DNA of 64,000 nucleotides from contig CP136065.1 of the NCBI GenBank assembly GCA_032622095.1, forward strand, positions 98,525,343 through 98,589,342. Direction: 5' to 3'. The stretch comes from Siphonodentalium dalli. Lineage: Eukaryota; Mollusca; Scaphopoda; Gadilida; Siphonodentaliidae. Of the stretch, positions 12,219 to 23,502 are shown in pieces. Each line of letters opens with the position of its first letter. The first letter of the stretch is position 1. The notes under the pieces are model-generated. The model saw only the letters and a program-made list of their open reading frames with translations, was not told the origin of the DNA and made no database searches. The position numbers and the translations under genes are program-made.

Positions 12219-12844
12219 CCTTGCTCCATGTCCAGTGCAACTAAATTGTCACTCATCGGGCTACATGCATTTACAGGCAATGATTATGTGTCATCTTTCT
12301 TCAGAAAGGGGAAAAAGGCCTGCTTCACCCTCATGGAGAGAGATGAGAGATATGTCGAGGCTTTCAACACTTTAGGTTATTCCTGGTCTGTGCCGTTGGA
12401 CACCACGCACGTCCTCTAAGAGTATGTGTGTAAACTGTATGGCAAACACCGCATGTCAAGTTGCAACGAAACACGGAAGGTGTTATTCTGGGAAAAATAC
12501 AATAAGAATAAACAAATGATGGACCTCTCCCTCATGCCTCCGTGTCGAGACACTTTGATGCTCCATGTCAAGCGGGCCAATTATGTCAGTCGAATTTGGC
12601 GCCTGTCTATAATCGCCAAGATTGATCACCAGACCCCCAGTTCCGCGGTTGGAATCCTGATTTTCAGATTAATTGGACCGCAGAACCATTTCCGAGTGAG
12701 ATTTCATCCATTATGTGTGATATCACCGATTGCGGATTGAGTGAAGCAGTTGATGAGGATGAGGCAGATGATTGTGTAGAAAGCGATGACGAGGTTGACG
12801 GAATTGACGAGCGTAATTTAAGCGACAGCGCAGAATTCGATTGA
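12219..12844 (+). pseudogene. FEN1/XPG-like mobile-element-associated gene fragment
   Basis: The first segment reads 'LIGLHAFTGNDYVSSFFRKG', matching a large uncharacterised family in corals, fish and molluscs whose hallmark is 'HAxTGCDxxSxFxGxGK'. This resembles the helix-turn-helix of FEN1/XPG nucleases (inference). The Cys of the usual TGCD is Asn here. A TAA at about 12,417 breaks the frame before 'YVCKLYGKHRMSS'. After frame changes the tail reads 'RGWNPDFQINWTAEPFPSEI' and then a highly acidic C-terminus ending at 12,844. In intact relatives 'LKLHVKRANYQxxVWRRA' corresponds to 'LMLHVKRANYVSRIW' here. Only the C-terminal part of the family is present and it is broken. Confidence 0.7.
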
Positions 12845-12849
12845 TGTGG

Positions 12850-14090
12850 TATAGTGTTTGTTGTCAAACTCTACGTTATTCCTATTTCCAATCGTAGTAA
12901 TACACAAAAGACCCTTCTGATATCAATATTGCTAGGAACATTCGTCAACATTTTGGGGTGGTGGTGTTGGTAACTAAGGGGCGTGGCATATTGCGGAATA
13001 TATAACACATGTCTAAGGTAAGTCTTTCCAATTAATTATGGAGACCCAATATCAACGAATCACATTAATTAACTTTGTCTGTACTTAAAGCTGTCCAAAG
13101 TTCCGACATCCAGTTAACATGATACTCGTTTTAAGAAATTTACGATGTTTTTGCAATGGGGGAGGGTTAAGTTTTTTCCGTCAAACTCGGACATTAATGA
13201 AGAAATTATAAAACTGTGGTATCTGACGTATATCATCAGCTTTCATTTTGGTATATTACTTTGATATATATGTTGATCATTCTTAGTTTCAGAGTGAATG
13301 AATCAAGAGCATTTTTCTGAATCGTCATGAAAATATAAGATGTGACGTCATCCCGTGATCCCCAGCGTCACTCAAATATCACATACATGGGATGTTAAAT
13401 CTTATTATATTTGAGGGACTATAGCTGAAGAGAAATGAACTCAAATTGAGAGGAATAAGCTGCACAAGTGTGAAATTGATAGTAATTTTCAGAATCCACC
13501 ACATATAATATGTTAAATAACCACAATTTGGTGTCCGGTACCCCCATACAAGTGACTATAAAATTAAAAAGCGTCCTATTAGGTCCATGCAACATCCGGA
13601 TCACGGAACTACAATAGTTTACCTATAGGAAAATGATAGTGCCATAAATTCCCGGCTCAAGTGACACCCCGCCTCATCTGACGCCTAGCCTAATAGCACA
13701 TGTATTGTAATTAAAAGCCACATTCAAATTGTGAAGCTGATTGGTAAACACTTTTAAATCTACGATCCAAAATCACTAACGGAACAATACAAAAACCAAT
13801 GCAAATGAAACAACTATAAAACAACTTAAAAATGTTGGCTGGCCCCTTCTGGATCTTGTGCACATATATTCGGTAACTCAATTGTCGAAAAAATAACAAA
13901 CTGTTTGCCAGTTATATCGACATATTGTTTTCCATCCCCTCAAAGTAAGTATATAAATATAGTATGAAGACCCAACATAAGCAATTTCAGTTGAAGCTAG
14001 CGTTGTGTTCTGTGTCTGTTCATTTTTTATTTATTTTACAGATAGACGGGCTAATGAACCCAAATAGCAGTCTTTCTCTGGAAATTGGAA
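12850..14090. other. No recognised gene
   Basis: AT-rich sequence downstream of the C-type lectin stop codon. Small open frames (for example 13419-13604 and 13711-13899, minus) have no recognisable domain. Part may be the 3' untranslated region of the lectin gene. Confidence 0.5.
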
Positions 14091-14092
14091 TG

Positions 14093-14316
14093 TCACTCAA
14101 TCTGGCATATGTATTCACAGTCGTATTTCTTTGAACATTTAACGTCGTTCACGTAGAAACCCCTGGTCGCCTCCAAGCTGGAACATTCGGCGCTGAGACT
14201 GTTTGGTTCATCAAGCCCCCATCTAATCCAACTTATCATCTGTCCATTATGGCGCCTCCATGATGTTCCGCTATCGTGGCGACTTGTGCCGTCTACGAGC
14301 AATGCGCCGTGTGTGC
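14093..14316 (-). CDS. C-type lectin-like domain, last coding exon
   Basis: On the minus strand a consensus-like acceptor (TTGACACAG) precedes 14316. The exon encodes the C-terminal half of a C-type lectin-like domain, with 'LLVDGTSRHDSGTSW', 'WIRWGLDEPN' and 'YVNDVKCSKKYDCEYICQIE', and then TGA at 14095-14093. The EPN tripeptide is the mannose-type Ca2+/sugar-binding motif. The usual WND is VND here, so calcium-dependent sugar binding is uncertain. The Cys in 'AECSS' and 'VKCSK' fit the second conserved disulfide and the Cys of 'YICQ' closes the long loop. The reading phase (two bases of a split codon at the acceptor) matches the donor of the exon at 19065-19262, giving Gly at the junction. 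The domain usually acts extracellularly in recognition. No stop or frameshift is seen. Confidence 0.8.
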
Positions 14317-14624
14317 CTGTGTCAATATGAATGGATACCGTAATGGCTCATGTTAAGCAACATGGCGGTTGGCGCTCCAAAATACACCAAATACTGTTCG
14401 TGTTTTTATTTCCCCCCGATATCGAAATAAATCGATACATACTTGAACTACTTTCTACGAGCATTTTATGTTCAAGAAAGACACATTGAGGTCATTGATG
14501 TTCGGGGCCCGACGTATTCGTCGGAATTCCGATATATGTTAACGGGCTCATTGGTCCGATTTAATCATATCGATACAGATCGGAAAGGACATAAAATACT
14601 CGCACACACAGGGGGCAGGAAAAA

Positions 14625-14785
14625 ACTCCAGGATACAAGGTTGAACGTTTTGTTTTTTGTTTTTTTGGGACCCACCATCCTGGGAACGCAAGTTTGTTTT
14701 CCTTTCCGAACTCTGACACCAACCCCTCCAACACAAGTTTTTTTCCAAGGGCAATTGGGGACCCACCCCCAAAATTTGACGAAGA
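14625..14785. repeat. Dispersed 'GGGACCCACC' repeat, copy 1
   Basis: 'GGATACAAGG', a T-rich tract, 'GGGACCCACCATCCTGGGAA', 'CGTAAG/CGCAAG' and 'GGGACCCACCCCC' follow in the same order as at 25,675-25,830. The two copies are moderately diverged, which points to an interspersed element of unknown class. Confidence 0.65.
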
Positions 14786-15559
14786 AATGTGAAAATCGTA
14801 GGATAAGGTATGCAGACAGAGAGTGTAAATTGTTTTCAATAATCATCCGGCTGAAATGCCAACAGGTACTCTTAATGAAAAGCACCAGCTATCTCAGAAA
14901 ATCACAAAACACTCATGAAGTAAACTTGTCAAATAACGTTCAGCGTCCATACCCATATGTTACCCGCAGTATATATGCGACAACGATGGGTATGCACATC
15001 AGGGTATTCTCTAACGTTGTGACTAGCCCGGGCTAGATGAATAAATGGCCACCCAATCTCTCAATTAATTATATAATTATCAATCTGCAGTATGTTCCAA
15101 TAACCAATAACAAGTAATTGAATAACACACTGATAAAATACATGTATTCTTTGTAACTGAAAACAGGGGCTCGCTGTTCCGCCACCCCAACCGCACTACG
15201 GTTATACACCGTACCTGTACAATGGATTTACCCCCGTCCCCAATCCCCACATCCGACCTTATGAACCGTACCTACTCTACTATATATGTTGAGACTTCCG
15301 TATGTGTGTATATCCTTTATGGACTCGAAAACGCCGCGACCGATTGAGCCCAAACTTGCTATATAAGGGTAAAAAGTCACGAGAAGTACCGCTTCTGAGA
15401 AACGTCCGAGCACCCTTTCACCCTTCGCACTACCACCGTCGTTGGAATTGATGGGTTAATGATTAAGGAGCGTTCGTATCTGCAGTGTCGTTGATAAAGA
15501 GCGTTTATATACTCGAGTATAAATACGGCTCAATCGACCGTCTCGGAAACTGGGGATAT

Positions 15560-15780
15560 CGAGACGAAACCAAGGGACGGGGGAGATTTTCGTCGGGTCA
15601 GTTTGTCCAACTGAGGTGCCCTTGACCTTGAAACGGGTACCCACAAATTACCTAGGGCGATATCTCGATCGTCAGCGGTCACATCGACGTGAATTTTTTT
15701 ATGTATGGTCAACTCGGGACGGGGAATATTTTTGTCGGGTTATTTTGTCCACCCAACATGACCTTGGGTACCCGCAAATG
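15560..15780. repeat. Two-copy internal repeat near 'GGGACGGGG'
   Basis: 'GGGACGGGGGAGATTTTCGT' with 'CGGGTCAGTTTGTCCAAC' and 'GGGTACCCACAAAT' is echoed about 140 bp later by 'GGGACGGGGAATATTTTTGT' with 'CGGGTTATTTTGTCCACC' and 'GGGTACCCGCAAAT'. It looks like a diverged tandem duplication within an interspersed repeat. Confidence 0.6.
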
Positions 15781-18207
15781 ATAGCATGCTGTCGGCGTGC
15801 CTGTACGGGGTTACCTTGGAAAACTAAAATTAATGGATCGACCAAAGCCATGGGATCAATCCCGCCAGTGTCGGGCTAATCTGCTAGTAGTATATATATG
15901 TTCCTGCTTTACCTCACTGTAGTATACATGTAGTATACTACCATGATGTATATAGCAGGCACGTATATAGGCAGGGTGCATAAGGGCCGTGCGGGTTTGG
16001 AGGGGAGTGGGCAGTGGAGGGCATTACAAGCCTATGTGGCAGAACATTAATCCCGAAATAAAATGTTACCATCTCAAAGATGACTACATGTTTTGCAATT
16101 ATTAGCATGTTACATTCAATTACTTTTCATTATATCAGTAGGTATATGTAAGTAATCCAAGGACCCATCTACCGAATGATGAAATCACACAATAATACAG
16201 AAAACATGAGCTGTGATAATTGAATGTCAAAAACAATTTCAAAGTTATTTCCCCCCCCCCCATAATAAGAGGGACCCATCGCATGATATTGTGTTATAAA
16301 AGAACAATTATTGGGTAAATATTGAAATTAGGAGTCCGCTTCTCTTGATTAATGCTCTATATTGGACCAGTTAGTTTATAGGCATTTACATTTAAAATAA
16401 TTTTAGTTGTAATAATTTATCTTTAAACATACATTTGGAAAAAAATGGCAATATAAAAATCTGCTATCTGCTCAGGAAATAGCCACTAACCCGGACCTTG
16501 TAACCTGGAGGTTTTTCCTACCCACCTTCTGTTAAACATGTATATTATTTACTTGAAAGCATTGGAAACTACTGTACACAATATAACTCTAATACATGTG
16601 TCTTATATTAGAAGTTGAGTGGTATGTGGGTCTTTGTGGTCATTGTCAACGAAAGTAACACGATTCACACATAACCTTGTGCACAAAAAAACGTGCAGTG
16701 GATAATTATTAAATATTCCATTTGACATCACTTGAGACGGTTGAATTTGTCTCAAAACAAAAATGCGACCACAGTGGCCGGACGTATTGAATTGAATAAT
16801 ATTAAATCATATGACTTAGTGCCAAGCGCATCTCTATAGTAATATAGAGGTGTATAATACTGGAGTATGACACTGACAAGCCACCCAGCAGTGCACCCAA
16901 ACCAGTGGACGATTCCCATTATATACACCACCAGCTGATGCTAGATTTTGCACATTGCCGCACCTATGTTACTAGTCCCGTACTGGTATGGAGAACCAGA
17001 TGCTCACACAAAGGAGCAAATCACTAACATGTTTTCAAAATTGTTGAGTGATTTTCTTTGAAAGAAACAGTTCAAAGAACTTTTATGGAGTAACATTAGC
17101 ATAGAAACATAAACGTCTCGTATCTAATATTAGCTGAGATGTTCTTCAAGTACCACCGCAAATGGGGAAGTCATCTAAGTAAATTTACATATTACGCATT
17201 GTCATAGTCAGTCGTTCTTATTTTGGGAACAGTACTTTATAAAAAAAAAAACACACACACGAGAGCCACTTCTAGCGATTGTACGGATTATACGTTTCTG
17301 CGGTGTATCCTGTGTACTTCGTAGATATTTAAGAAATGAATGTAGTGGGTGTGTGTTATTGTGGTATACGGCGCTGTGGTCGTTGGGACACATTGTGTGA
17401 ACCGCGAAGCTACTTTACTACATTGATTTCTTAAATTTATATATCTTTTTGATGATTTATTTCCATTAAAAATCTGGTTGTATTCTTATTTATTTTCACA
17501 TAAACTGCCGATAATTTGAGACTAGCCAACGCAGCACATTAAGGCAGTCTAATATAAGATTTCCAAGCACTTAGCAACGATAACATGATTGGTATAAATA
17601 AACTGGCTTCAAATGCAATTTATCTGACTTTGAAAAGCACGCCCAACTATTGTGCTGACTGATTTTAGCGGTTATGTCAGTTTAGGTCAACAATTTGTGA
17701 TGTCGTGTTCGTTTTACAGTCTGTGTGTTATTGGGGTACATGTATGAAACGGTTGAACCAACTTGGCAGTTGACCAGTCACCGAACAGAATTTAGGGTAA
17801 CACAGGCGGGCTCTAGACATATTCACGGGTATAATGTGGTTGGCGCTATTTGTCGATACCGTTACACGTAATACGTGGGAACAACGAAACAGAATGCAAA
17901 TGTTGAATTATTGACACGATACCGTGTTGTTTATGCCTCCACAGCTGTTGATTACAAACAAACGCGACAATACTTAATCCAGCTGTAACATAACAACTCA
18001 TGCTCCATTAGATCCCCACTACTTGATTCAAGGACATACAACACTACTTGTATGTTATATCAGTAGCCATATGTGTAGAACCAAAACTCGAATATCAATG
18101 CTCGGTTCCTAACAGTAACATTACACCTCTTACTCACAGACAAGACCTGCACACAATGAAGTCGGCTCCCAAATAGAGTATTACCACAACAGGGCCAATC
18201 CTAATGT

Positions 18208-18384
18208 GTATTACCATACTCCTGATTTAATATTCACCTCAAATAGTATATAAGTAACTACAATATGTATTACCAAACTCCTCATTTAATATTCATCCCA
18301 AATAGTATATAAGTAATAACACTATGTATTACCAAACTCCTCATTTAATATTTACCCCAAATAGTACACAAGTAACTATAATTC
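18208..18384. repeat. 59-bp tandem repeat, three copies
   Basis: Units begin at 18208, 18267 and 18326, each starting GTATTACCA and containing 'CTCCTGATTTAATATT' or 'CTCCTCATTTAATATT' and 'AAATAGTATATAAGTAA'. Copies differ at a few positions. Confidence 0.9.
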
Positions 18385-19064
18385 CCCAATACAGTATGCT
18401 TCACACATTCCATCTTGACATTATAATACCTGTCTGACCATCATCTAACATTCGGGTCACTCAGCGCGCTACTTATTGTATATATTGCGTGTGTACTTGT
18501 CTTATATCAATACATTATCCATATCTATGTGTCATCATTACATCACACAGCACGGGATTTTGAGTTTTTATGATCATAACTCACTATGACGATGTGTTCT
18601 TTCTACGATTGTATCACACATATTGTCCGCTAGTCGAACACACCTCATTGTGTACATTTACAAATGATTATATCTCAGATCAGTAAAAGCTGTTATTAAA
18701 GATAGTCAACCGCACACGCACAATTAGGAAAGTTCTACGTATATAGAGAGAAATACCTTGATTGCACTGGTGATGTGAAATAATTCACGAGAGGCAGGGA
18801 CGTTGTACAACCACGAGAGGGCAATGGGCTCCCTGCATCGAGTGATTTATTTCACGTCACCCGTTCAATCATGTGAGTATTATGTTTATTATTTTCCGCG
18901 GTAAATATTTCATTTACCAGAAATCCGAATAATACCGCCATTATACCCATGACGCATAACTATCGATATGGGAATGAATACACTACTGAAATTATCGTTT
19001 ATAAGCACTCGAGAAATCAAGGTAAATAACACATGGGAATGAAATAATATATCATATTACACAC

Positions 19065-19262
19065 CTGAGTCTGCCTCGACTGCATCCTGGATCATTGTCA
19101 ACACAGCCATGTCAGCTAGATATAGCAAGTGACCACTCTCGTTTTGGCATGTCTGTTCTGCTTCAATCCAAGTTTGACTACCACTGCGAATCGAGTAGCA
19201 CACCTTCACTGTCTCGTTGCAGGTATAGCCGAGTTCTATTGCTCGCTTTGAAGGCCAGATTC
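19065..19262 (-). CDS. C-type lectin-like domain, upstream exon
   Basis: This 198-bp exon is bounded by an acceptor (AATTTTCACAG) and a donor (GTGTGT) on the minus strand. It encodes the N-terminal half of a C-type lectin-like domain, 'GYTCNETVKVCYSI' followed by 'WIEAEQTCQNESGHLLYLAD' and 'VLTMIQDAVEADS'. The first Cys pair fits the extra N-terminal disulfide of long-form domains, and the Cys of 'EQTCQ' is the partner of the last Cys in exon 14093-14316. The exon is symmetric (phase 1 at both ends) and open throughout. The signal-peptide exon must lie further right on the window or beyond it; I could not identify it. Confidence 0.8.
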
Positions 19263-19279
19263 CTGTGAAAATTTACCAG

Positions 19280-19560
19280 GTATAACCGTGTAAGACAGGT
19301 GGCTTTGACACAATGTTCACCAGTTGAACATTTCGTGGCTGAGACAACATTAGTTGGAAATTTCAGACCAAACGTTAATTGATATCCAATCTAGTATTTA
19401 TTTAATAGTGAGAAATTTGTTTTGGCGCATAAATCGAATATTTTCCAACTTTAGGTTACATTTTTGACTGAAACGGCTATCGGAAATGCTAATTGGCGGT
19501 GAAAGAAAGTTTGAGGTGGGTACCAGCTGGTCAATTCCAAACCAGGAGCGTTCCAATTGA
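19280..19560. repeat. Dispersed 'TTGGAAATTTC' family copy
   Basis: Contains 'GTTGGAAATTTCAGACC', 'GTTGAACATTTCG' and similar words in short, alternating orientation. Related stretches occur at 4565-4805, 6165-6460, 28,860-28,960, 29,175-29,270 and 29,870-29,930. No ends are defined. Confidence 0.55.
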
Positions 19561-19619
19561 ATTGTTTGGACTAGTTCGAGGGGTGCACTTGGACATTTGA
19601 AGGCGAGACCCTCTAGTCA

Positions 19620-21700
19620 CGTCATGCAAGTAACGTCATGACTGAACTGAAAATTACTGTGCTTAATGCTTATTTTTGTGAAGTCAACTATGACTCTTAT
19701 CTCCCCTTGTTTAACCAATGGAAGTCTCTTGATTGGAATTAATTGAAATTTCCATCAGGGCTCGTTTCAGTTGGAGTAATTAAAGTCTCTACCACTGGAA
19801 TGGAATTCACAACATGGCTCTCTTTATGTTGACCAATGGCAAATTAATTTGTGGCCAATAACGTTAACTTCATTCTTCAAATCACTATGGGGAATATAGC
19901 AGTCCACACTAAACACAGGAGGGTCAATCTTGGAAGGGCAAGCATTCCGGGGGTTGAATTGGTCTCTCGCGAGGAACTAATGTCTCTCCTGGGGTGTGTT
20001 ATGTACGTATCCTACGAGTGTGTGACAGTGGGAAAACTTATCGGCTCGTGTGATTGGCTGAAAACGCCACGTGATCTCTTTTCAACCCGGCCAAATGCAA
20101 ATTTGAACTTTGAAAATGGCGGCTGGATAGAATTTAAATGTTCTTACATAAATGCTCATAAAATGGTCCTGCGATTGATTCCAGAATTCTGAGGCACACT
20201 TCGATGATTTAACATCGATTCGTAGAGATATTTGAACCACACAGGAAATGAAACACGGGAGTATTTAAAAACACTATTCGTTCACTATTTTGCTGATCAT
20301 CAGCCTGATGTGTGCACTGTTGCAACTTGCAGTTGGTGCGGACATCGATCTATATTTACGTCTTTGGTGCGGAATACGTGCATGTACTCATCATCTGATC
20401 AGTATAGCAAATCAATCCACCCATCATCGTTAGTTCTATAACATCAGGTAAAAATTCTACATTTTAAATCAAATAAGATCCGTTTCAGTTTCCACATTTC
20501 TGTGAAAACCTAGGTCCTAACAGAACACTTCCGCCTGGTGACCATGCTTGGTTTAGTTTTTTCTGTGAATGGTGAGCAATTTATTTTAACTATCATTAAC
20601 TAACTCGTGTAACTCTTGTTTAAGTTGCCTTACACATATAGCGTAACGTTAATTTTAGATTCATCATGAATTTCATGACAATACAATACTGTAATTTAGT
20701 GTAAATTTACTAAATTGAACTTGAATTTAAGATCACGACAGGACTCAGGAGACCAAATATTTAATACCATGAACTTAGGTAACTTGTTTAATACAATTGC
20801 AACTTACAAGAGAAGTCGGACGAAAGGAAGTTGCTTTTGTTACTAAGTCGGTCCAAACCAAAGTCACCATCAGAGAAGGTTGCCCAAGAGAATTTGTGCC
20901 CGTGATTCAACGTAAATCAGTAACGCATTGGAATACAGAAGTCGGCCCGCTCAAAGACGGCCCCACGCGAAGTCGGCCCCAGAGAAGCCGGCCCCATATA
21001 TAACAGAACCATTGTTTAGTCATTCTTTATTTATTTTATGATATGAAATATGAAAAGTTCTGATAATATTAATAAAGATAATGACAAATATAAAAATAAC
21101 AAATTCAAATAACGTCATCGTTGCTATCGCTGTCGTTGTTATACATAGTTATGTATTCGATGTCTTTACCTGGGGTGTTTTTGCATTAGCCTGCATGTTT
21201 TTCGTTTGAGATGAATTAATTCTGTTTCCTGTGATACTCTCCATGTATTTTTGCTTGATTTTTTTGGACATGTTGTGTCAATGGCATCCTAAATTATGTC
21301 GGATATTGATTTGGCTGCCATTTCGATGATGTCGTTTGGTGTGTTCATTTCTTTATTGCTATAATGTTTAAGGTTATGTATTCCCTAAATTTGTCCCGTA
21401 TGGAGATCGGATAGCTGAGCTAACCTTATACTAGTATACGACTATAAATCCGAATTGAGAATAAATAATAAGCTAATGGCTTCGTTCGCTAAGCAGCAAT
21501 CAACAGTACTTAGCACTTTCTTTCATTGTAGGTCGGCAACTATCATATTTTATAACTGAGTCACTGTCAGTGACTCCAGATACCACACTTTGTTTGGTGT
21601 GAAATTGAATGAAATTAGGTACATCATACATGTATAACTTGTTGAATACAAGAGAAGTCGTCACAAAACGAAGTCGGCCCTAGAGAAGATGGCCTAGTAG
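19620..21700. other. No recognised gene; short GTCGGCCCC repeats
   Basis: The 113-codon open frame at 19851-20192 has no recognisable domain or splice context. At 20,937-20,999 and 21,650-21,690 the word 'GAAGTCGGCCC' recurs several times, with 'TACAAGAGAAGTCG' at about 20,806 and 21,647. These may be two ends of an interspersed element. The lectin gene's upstream exon could also lie here unseen. Confidence 0.45.
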
Positions 21701-21704
21701 TTAG

Positions 21705-21713
21705 GCTTCGGTG
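21705..21713. repeat. 9-bp direct repeat GCTTCGGTG, left
   Basis: GCTTCGGTG directly precedes the palindrome at 21714-21783 and is repeated exactly at 21784-21792, as expected for a target-site duplication. Confidence 0.75.
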
Positions 21714-21783
21714 TAGATCATGCCATGAATCTCTACTAATGCTAACGGGCGTTAGCATTAGTAGAGATTCATGGCATGATCTA
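21714..21783. mobile_element. 70-bp perfect palindrome flanked by 9-bp duplication
   Basis: Arms of 34 bp (starting TAGATCATGCCATGAATCTC) pair perfectly around a 2-nt GG loop. The whole sequence lies between two exact copies of GCTTCGGTG, so it appears to have been inserted as a unit. A 9-bp duplication is typical of Mutator-type elements. An element consisting only of two abutting inverted termini would be the extreme minimal form. No coding capacity. Confidence 0.75.
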
Positions 21784-21845
21784 GCTTCGGTGCTATTCAG
21801 TCCTTCCCAAGAGGAAAACACAGTGAGGGCACCTATTTGCATTCG

Positions 21846-23496
21846 CAGCTAACTGGGATCTTGGCTAACTGGGACCTCAAGTCTGGCTAACTGGGACCTT
21901 CGCTAACTGGGACCTTCTGGCTAACTGGGACCTTGGCTAACTGGGATCATGGCTAACTGGGACCTTCAGATTTATTATCAATCATTTTGTTAAAATCAAA
22001 TTATTAAGTCATGAAAGTTAAAACAGATGAAATGTTAACATTTTAAAGATGCATTATCCGAATTAACGCTCCTAAATTACTACTATTTCTTTGGCTTCGG
22101 GTGTAAAAAATATTTGATTTGTGTCGAGCAAGCCACCCATCAAATCTCAGAGTGAAGTCTTTTGCATCTTCGTGATATATTTCGGGAACTATTTTATGAT
22201 TTACTTAAATATATGGGTGAAAATCTCAAAAGTACTATGTGGATCTGACATAATTAGTAATCACATCTAACTACATCGCCGCACGATATACATCAGTATC
22301 AGAAGACAATTTTTGTATATGCTGACTGATGGCAAATAGGCATCTATATACATGTAGCTGACCATATGTTGTCTTTGGGTAAACTGTTAAACAAACTCAC
22401 TGCTGCATGATGAGCTGGTCAGTTGTTACAAGCAAACACAAGTAAGCTGCCAATGATTAGATCAGGAGATCAAATGGACCAACTGATTAAAACAACACGA
22501 GTTATCACACACTAATCGCTTTCAAAACAAACTTAATTATACCTTCACTCTGAATGCACTGCTTAAAAATAACTTTTTTTTATATATTATGGTAACTGTG
22601 AATGCCAAGAATAGCCATCACTTTATTGACTAGATCATCAAACAATAAATATTCATTGAAATATATAAATGGATAAAAATAAAAATCTTCAGATTTATAC
22701 TAATTATAGAGGTAAGATTGACAAAATAATTTTGTAAAATTGTTTTTTATTAAAGGTACGGTTGGCCTTGGCGGTGGGTATGCTGTGAAAATATTTCCAC
22801 CCGTCAAAAACCGCCACAAACAGAAAGAACATCAAAATTTAGACAGACTTTGTCCGTATACAAATAAGAAATATCGCATAAACAGTATCTTATTGTCATA
22901 TGTTTGACCAGTGTTGTGTAAACAAAGGCTTAAAAAGTAACTTTTCTGGTGTTTGTTTATATTATGATGGTAAACATAAAGAGCGTTCTTTGTTGGTGAA
23001 TTCCTTACATGGATCTAATAAAGAGCGTTTCTGCCATTTGTGTGTGTGTGATTAGCCAGTAGCATTGTGTTGTCTTCTATAACACAAGCATGCTCTTGCT
23101 TAGGTAAAACATAGTAGGTCTTTATGATAACATGCTGTTTACGCGATGGTCATGGTATATATGAACGAAACTGTATGCGTTTTAATGTTTTTCTGTTTAC
23201 GGTAATTGGAACAAATATGAATATTTTCGACAACCAAGGCCGCACGTGCCTTTAAGTCAGGTTAAAAGAAATTAAAAACATTTTGAAGGTTCAAGCAATA
23301 AAATAAACAAAGCAAACAAATAAAACTAAATTTAATGTTCTATTCCACTAATATATATGTATAACATATATAACTAAGGTCACAGTTAGCCAAAGGTCCC
23401 AGTTAGCCAAGGTCCCAGTTGGTCAGGGTACCAGTTAGCCAAGGTCCCAGTTACTAGTAGCCGAAGGTCCCAGTTAGCCAAGGTCCCAGTTAGCTG
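21846..23496. mobile_element. Non-autonomous DNA element with AACTGGGACC terminal arrays
   Basis: The left end, CAGCTAACTGGGATCTTGGC, is mirrored at the right end (CAGCTAACTGGGACCTTGGC in reverse complement). Each end carries six or seven copies of GGCTAACTGGGACCTT within about 120 bp, in opposite orientation at the two ends. GCATTC flanks both sides (21839-21844 and 23497-23502), with one extra, unmatched base on the left. The interior has no transposase and holds a nested 498-bp element. Class uncertain; the CAG...CTG ends recall hAT, but the duplication is not 8 bp. Confidence 0.65.
22754..23251. mobile_element. Nested TTAA-flanked element (498 bp)
   Basis: TTAA at 22750-22753 and 23252-23255 flank imperfect inverted ends, AGGTACGGTTGGCCTTGGCG and AGGCACGTGCGGCCTTGGTT (right end in reverse complement). 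The interior holds two 'ATAAAGAGCGTT' words (about 22,977 and 23,020). Both the TTAAAGGTAC end and the AATAAAGAGCGTT word recur many times in the arms of the giant element at 41-58 kb. Confidence 0.6.
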
Positions 23497-23502
23497 GCAT
23501 TC

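Larger units (their letters stand above)
14317..19064 (-). other. Intron of the C-type lectin gene (4748 bp)
   Basis: The intron begins GTGTGTAATATG (minus strand, next to 19065) and ends TTGACACAG (next to 14316). It is a phase-1 intron. Inside are a dispersed repeat (14,625-14,785), a two-copy internal repeat (15,560-15,780), a C12-type homopolymer near 16,250 and a 59-bp repeat (18,208-18,384). Otherwise I see no gene. The open frame at 14443-15036 lies over the dispersed repeat and has no recognisable domain. Confidence 0.7.

Noticed and set aside
14443-15036. 197-codon plus-strand open frame
   Set aside because: It overlaps a dispersed 'GGGACCCACC' repeat and lies in the lectin intron on the opposite strand; no domain seen.
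19851-20192. 113-codon open frame as a gene
   Set aside because: No domain, no splice or promoter context, and composition like the surrounding DNA.
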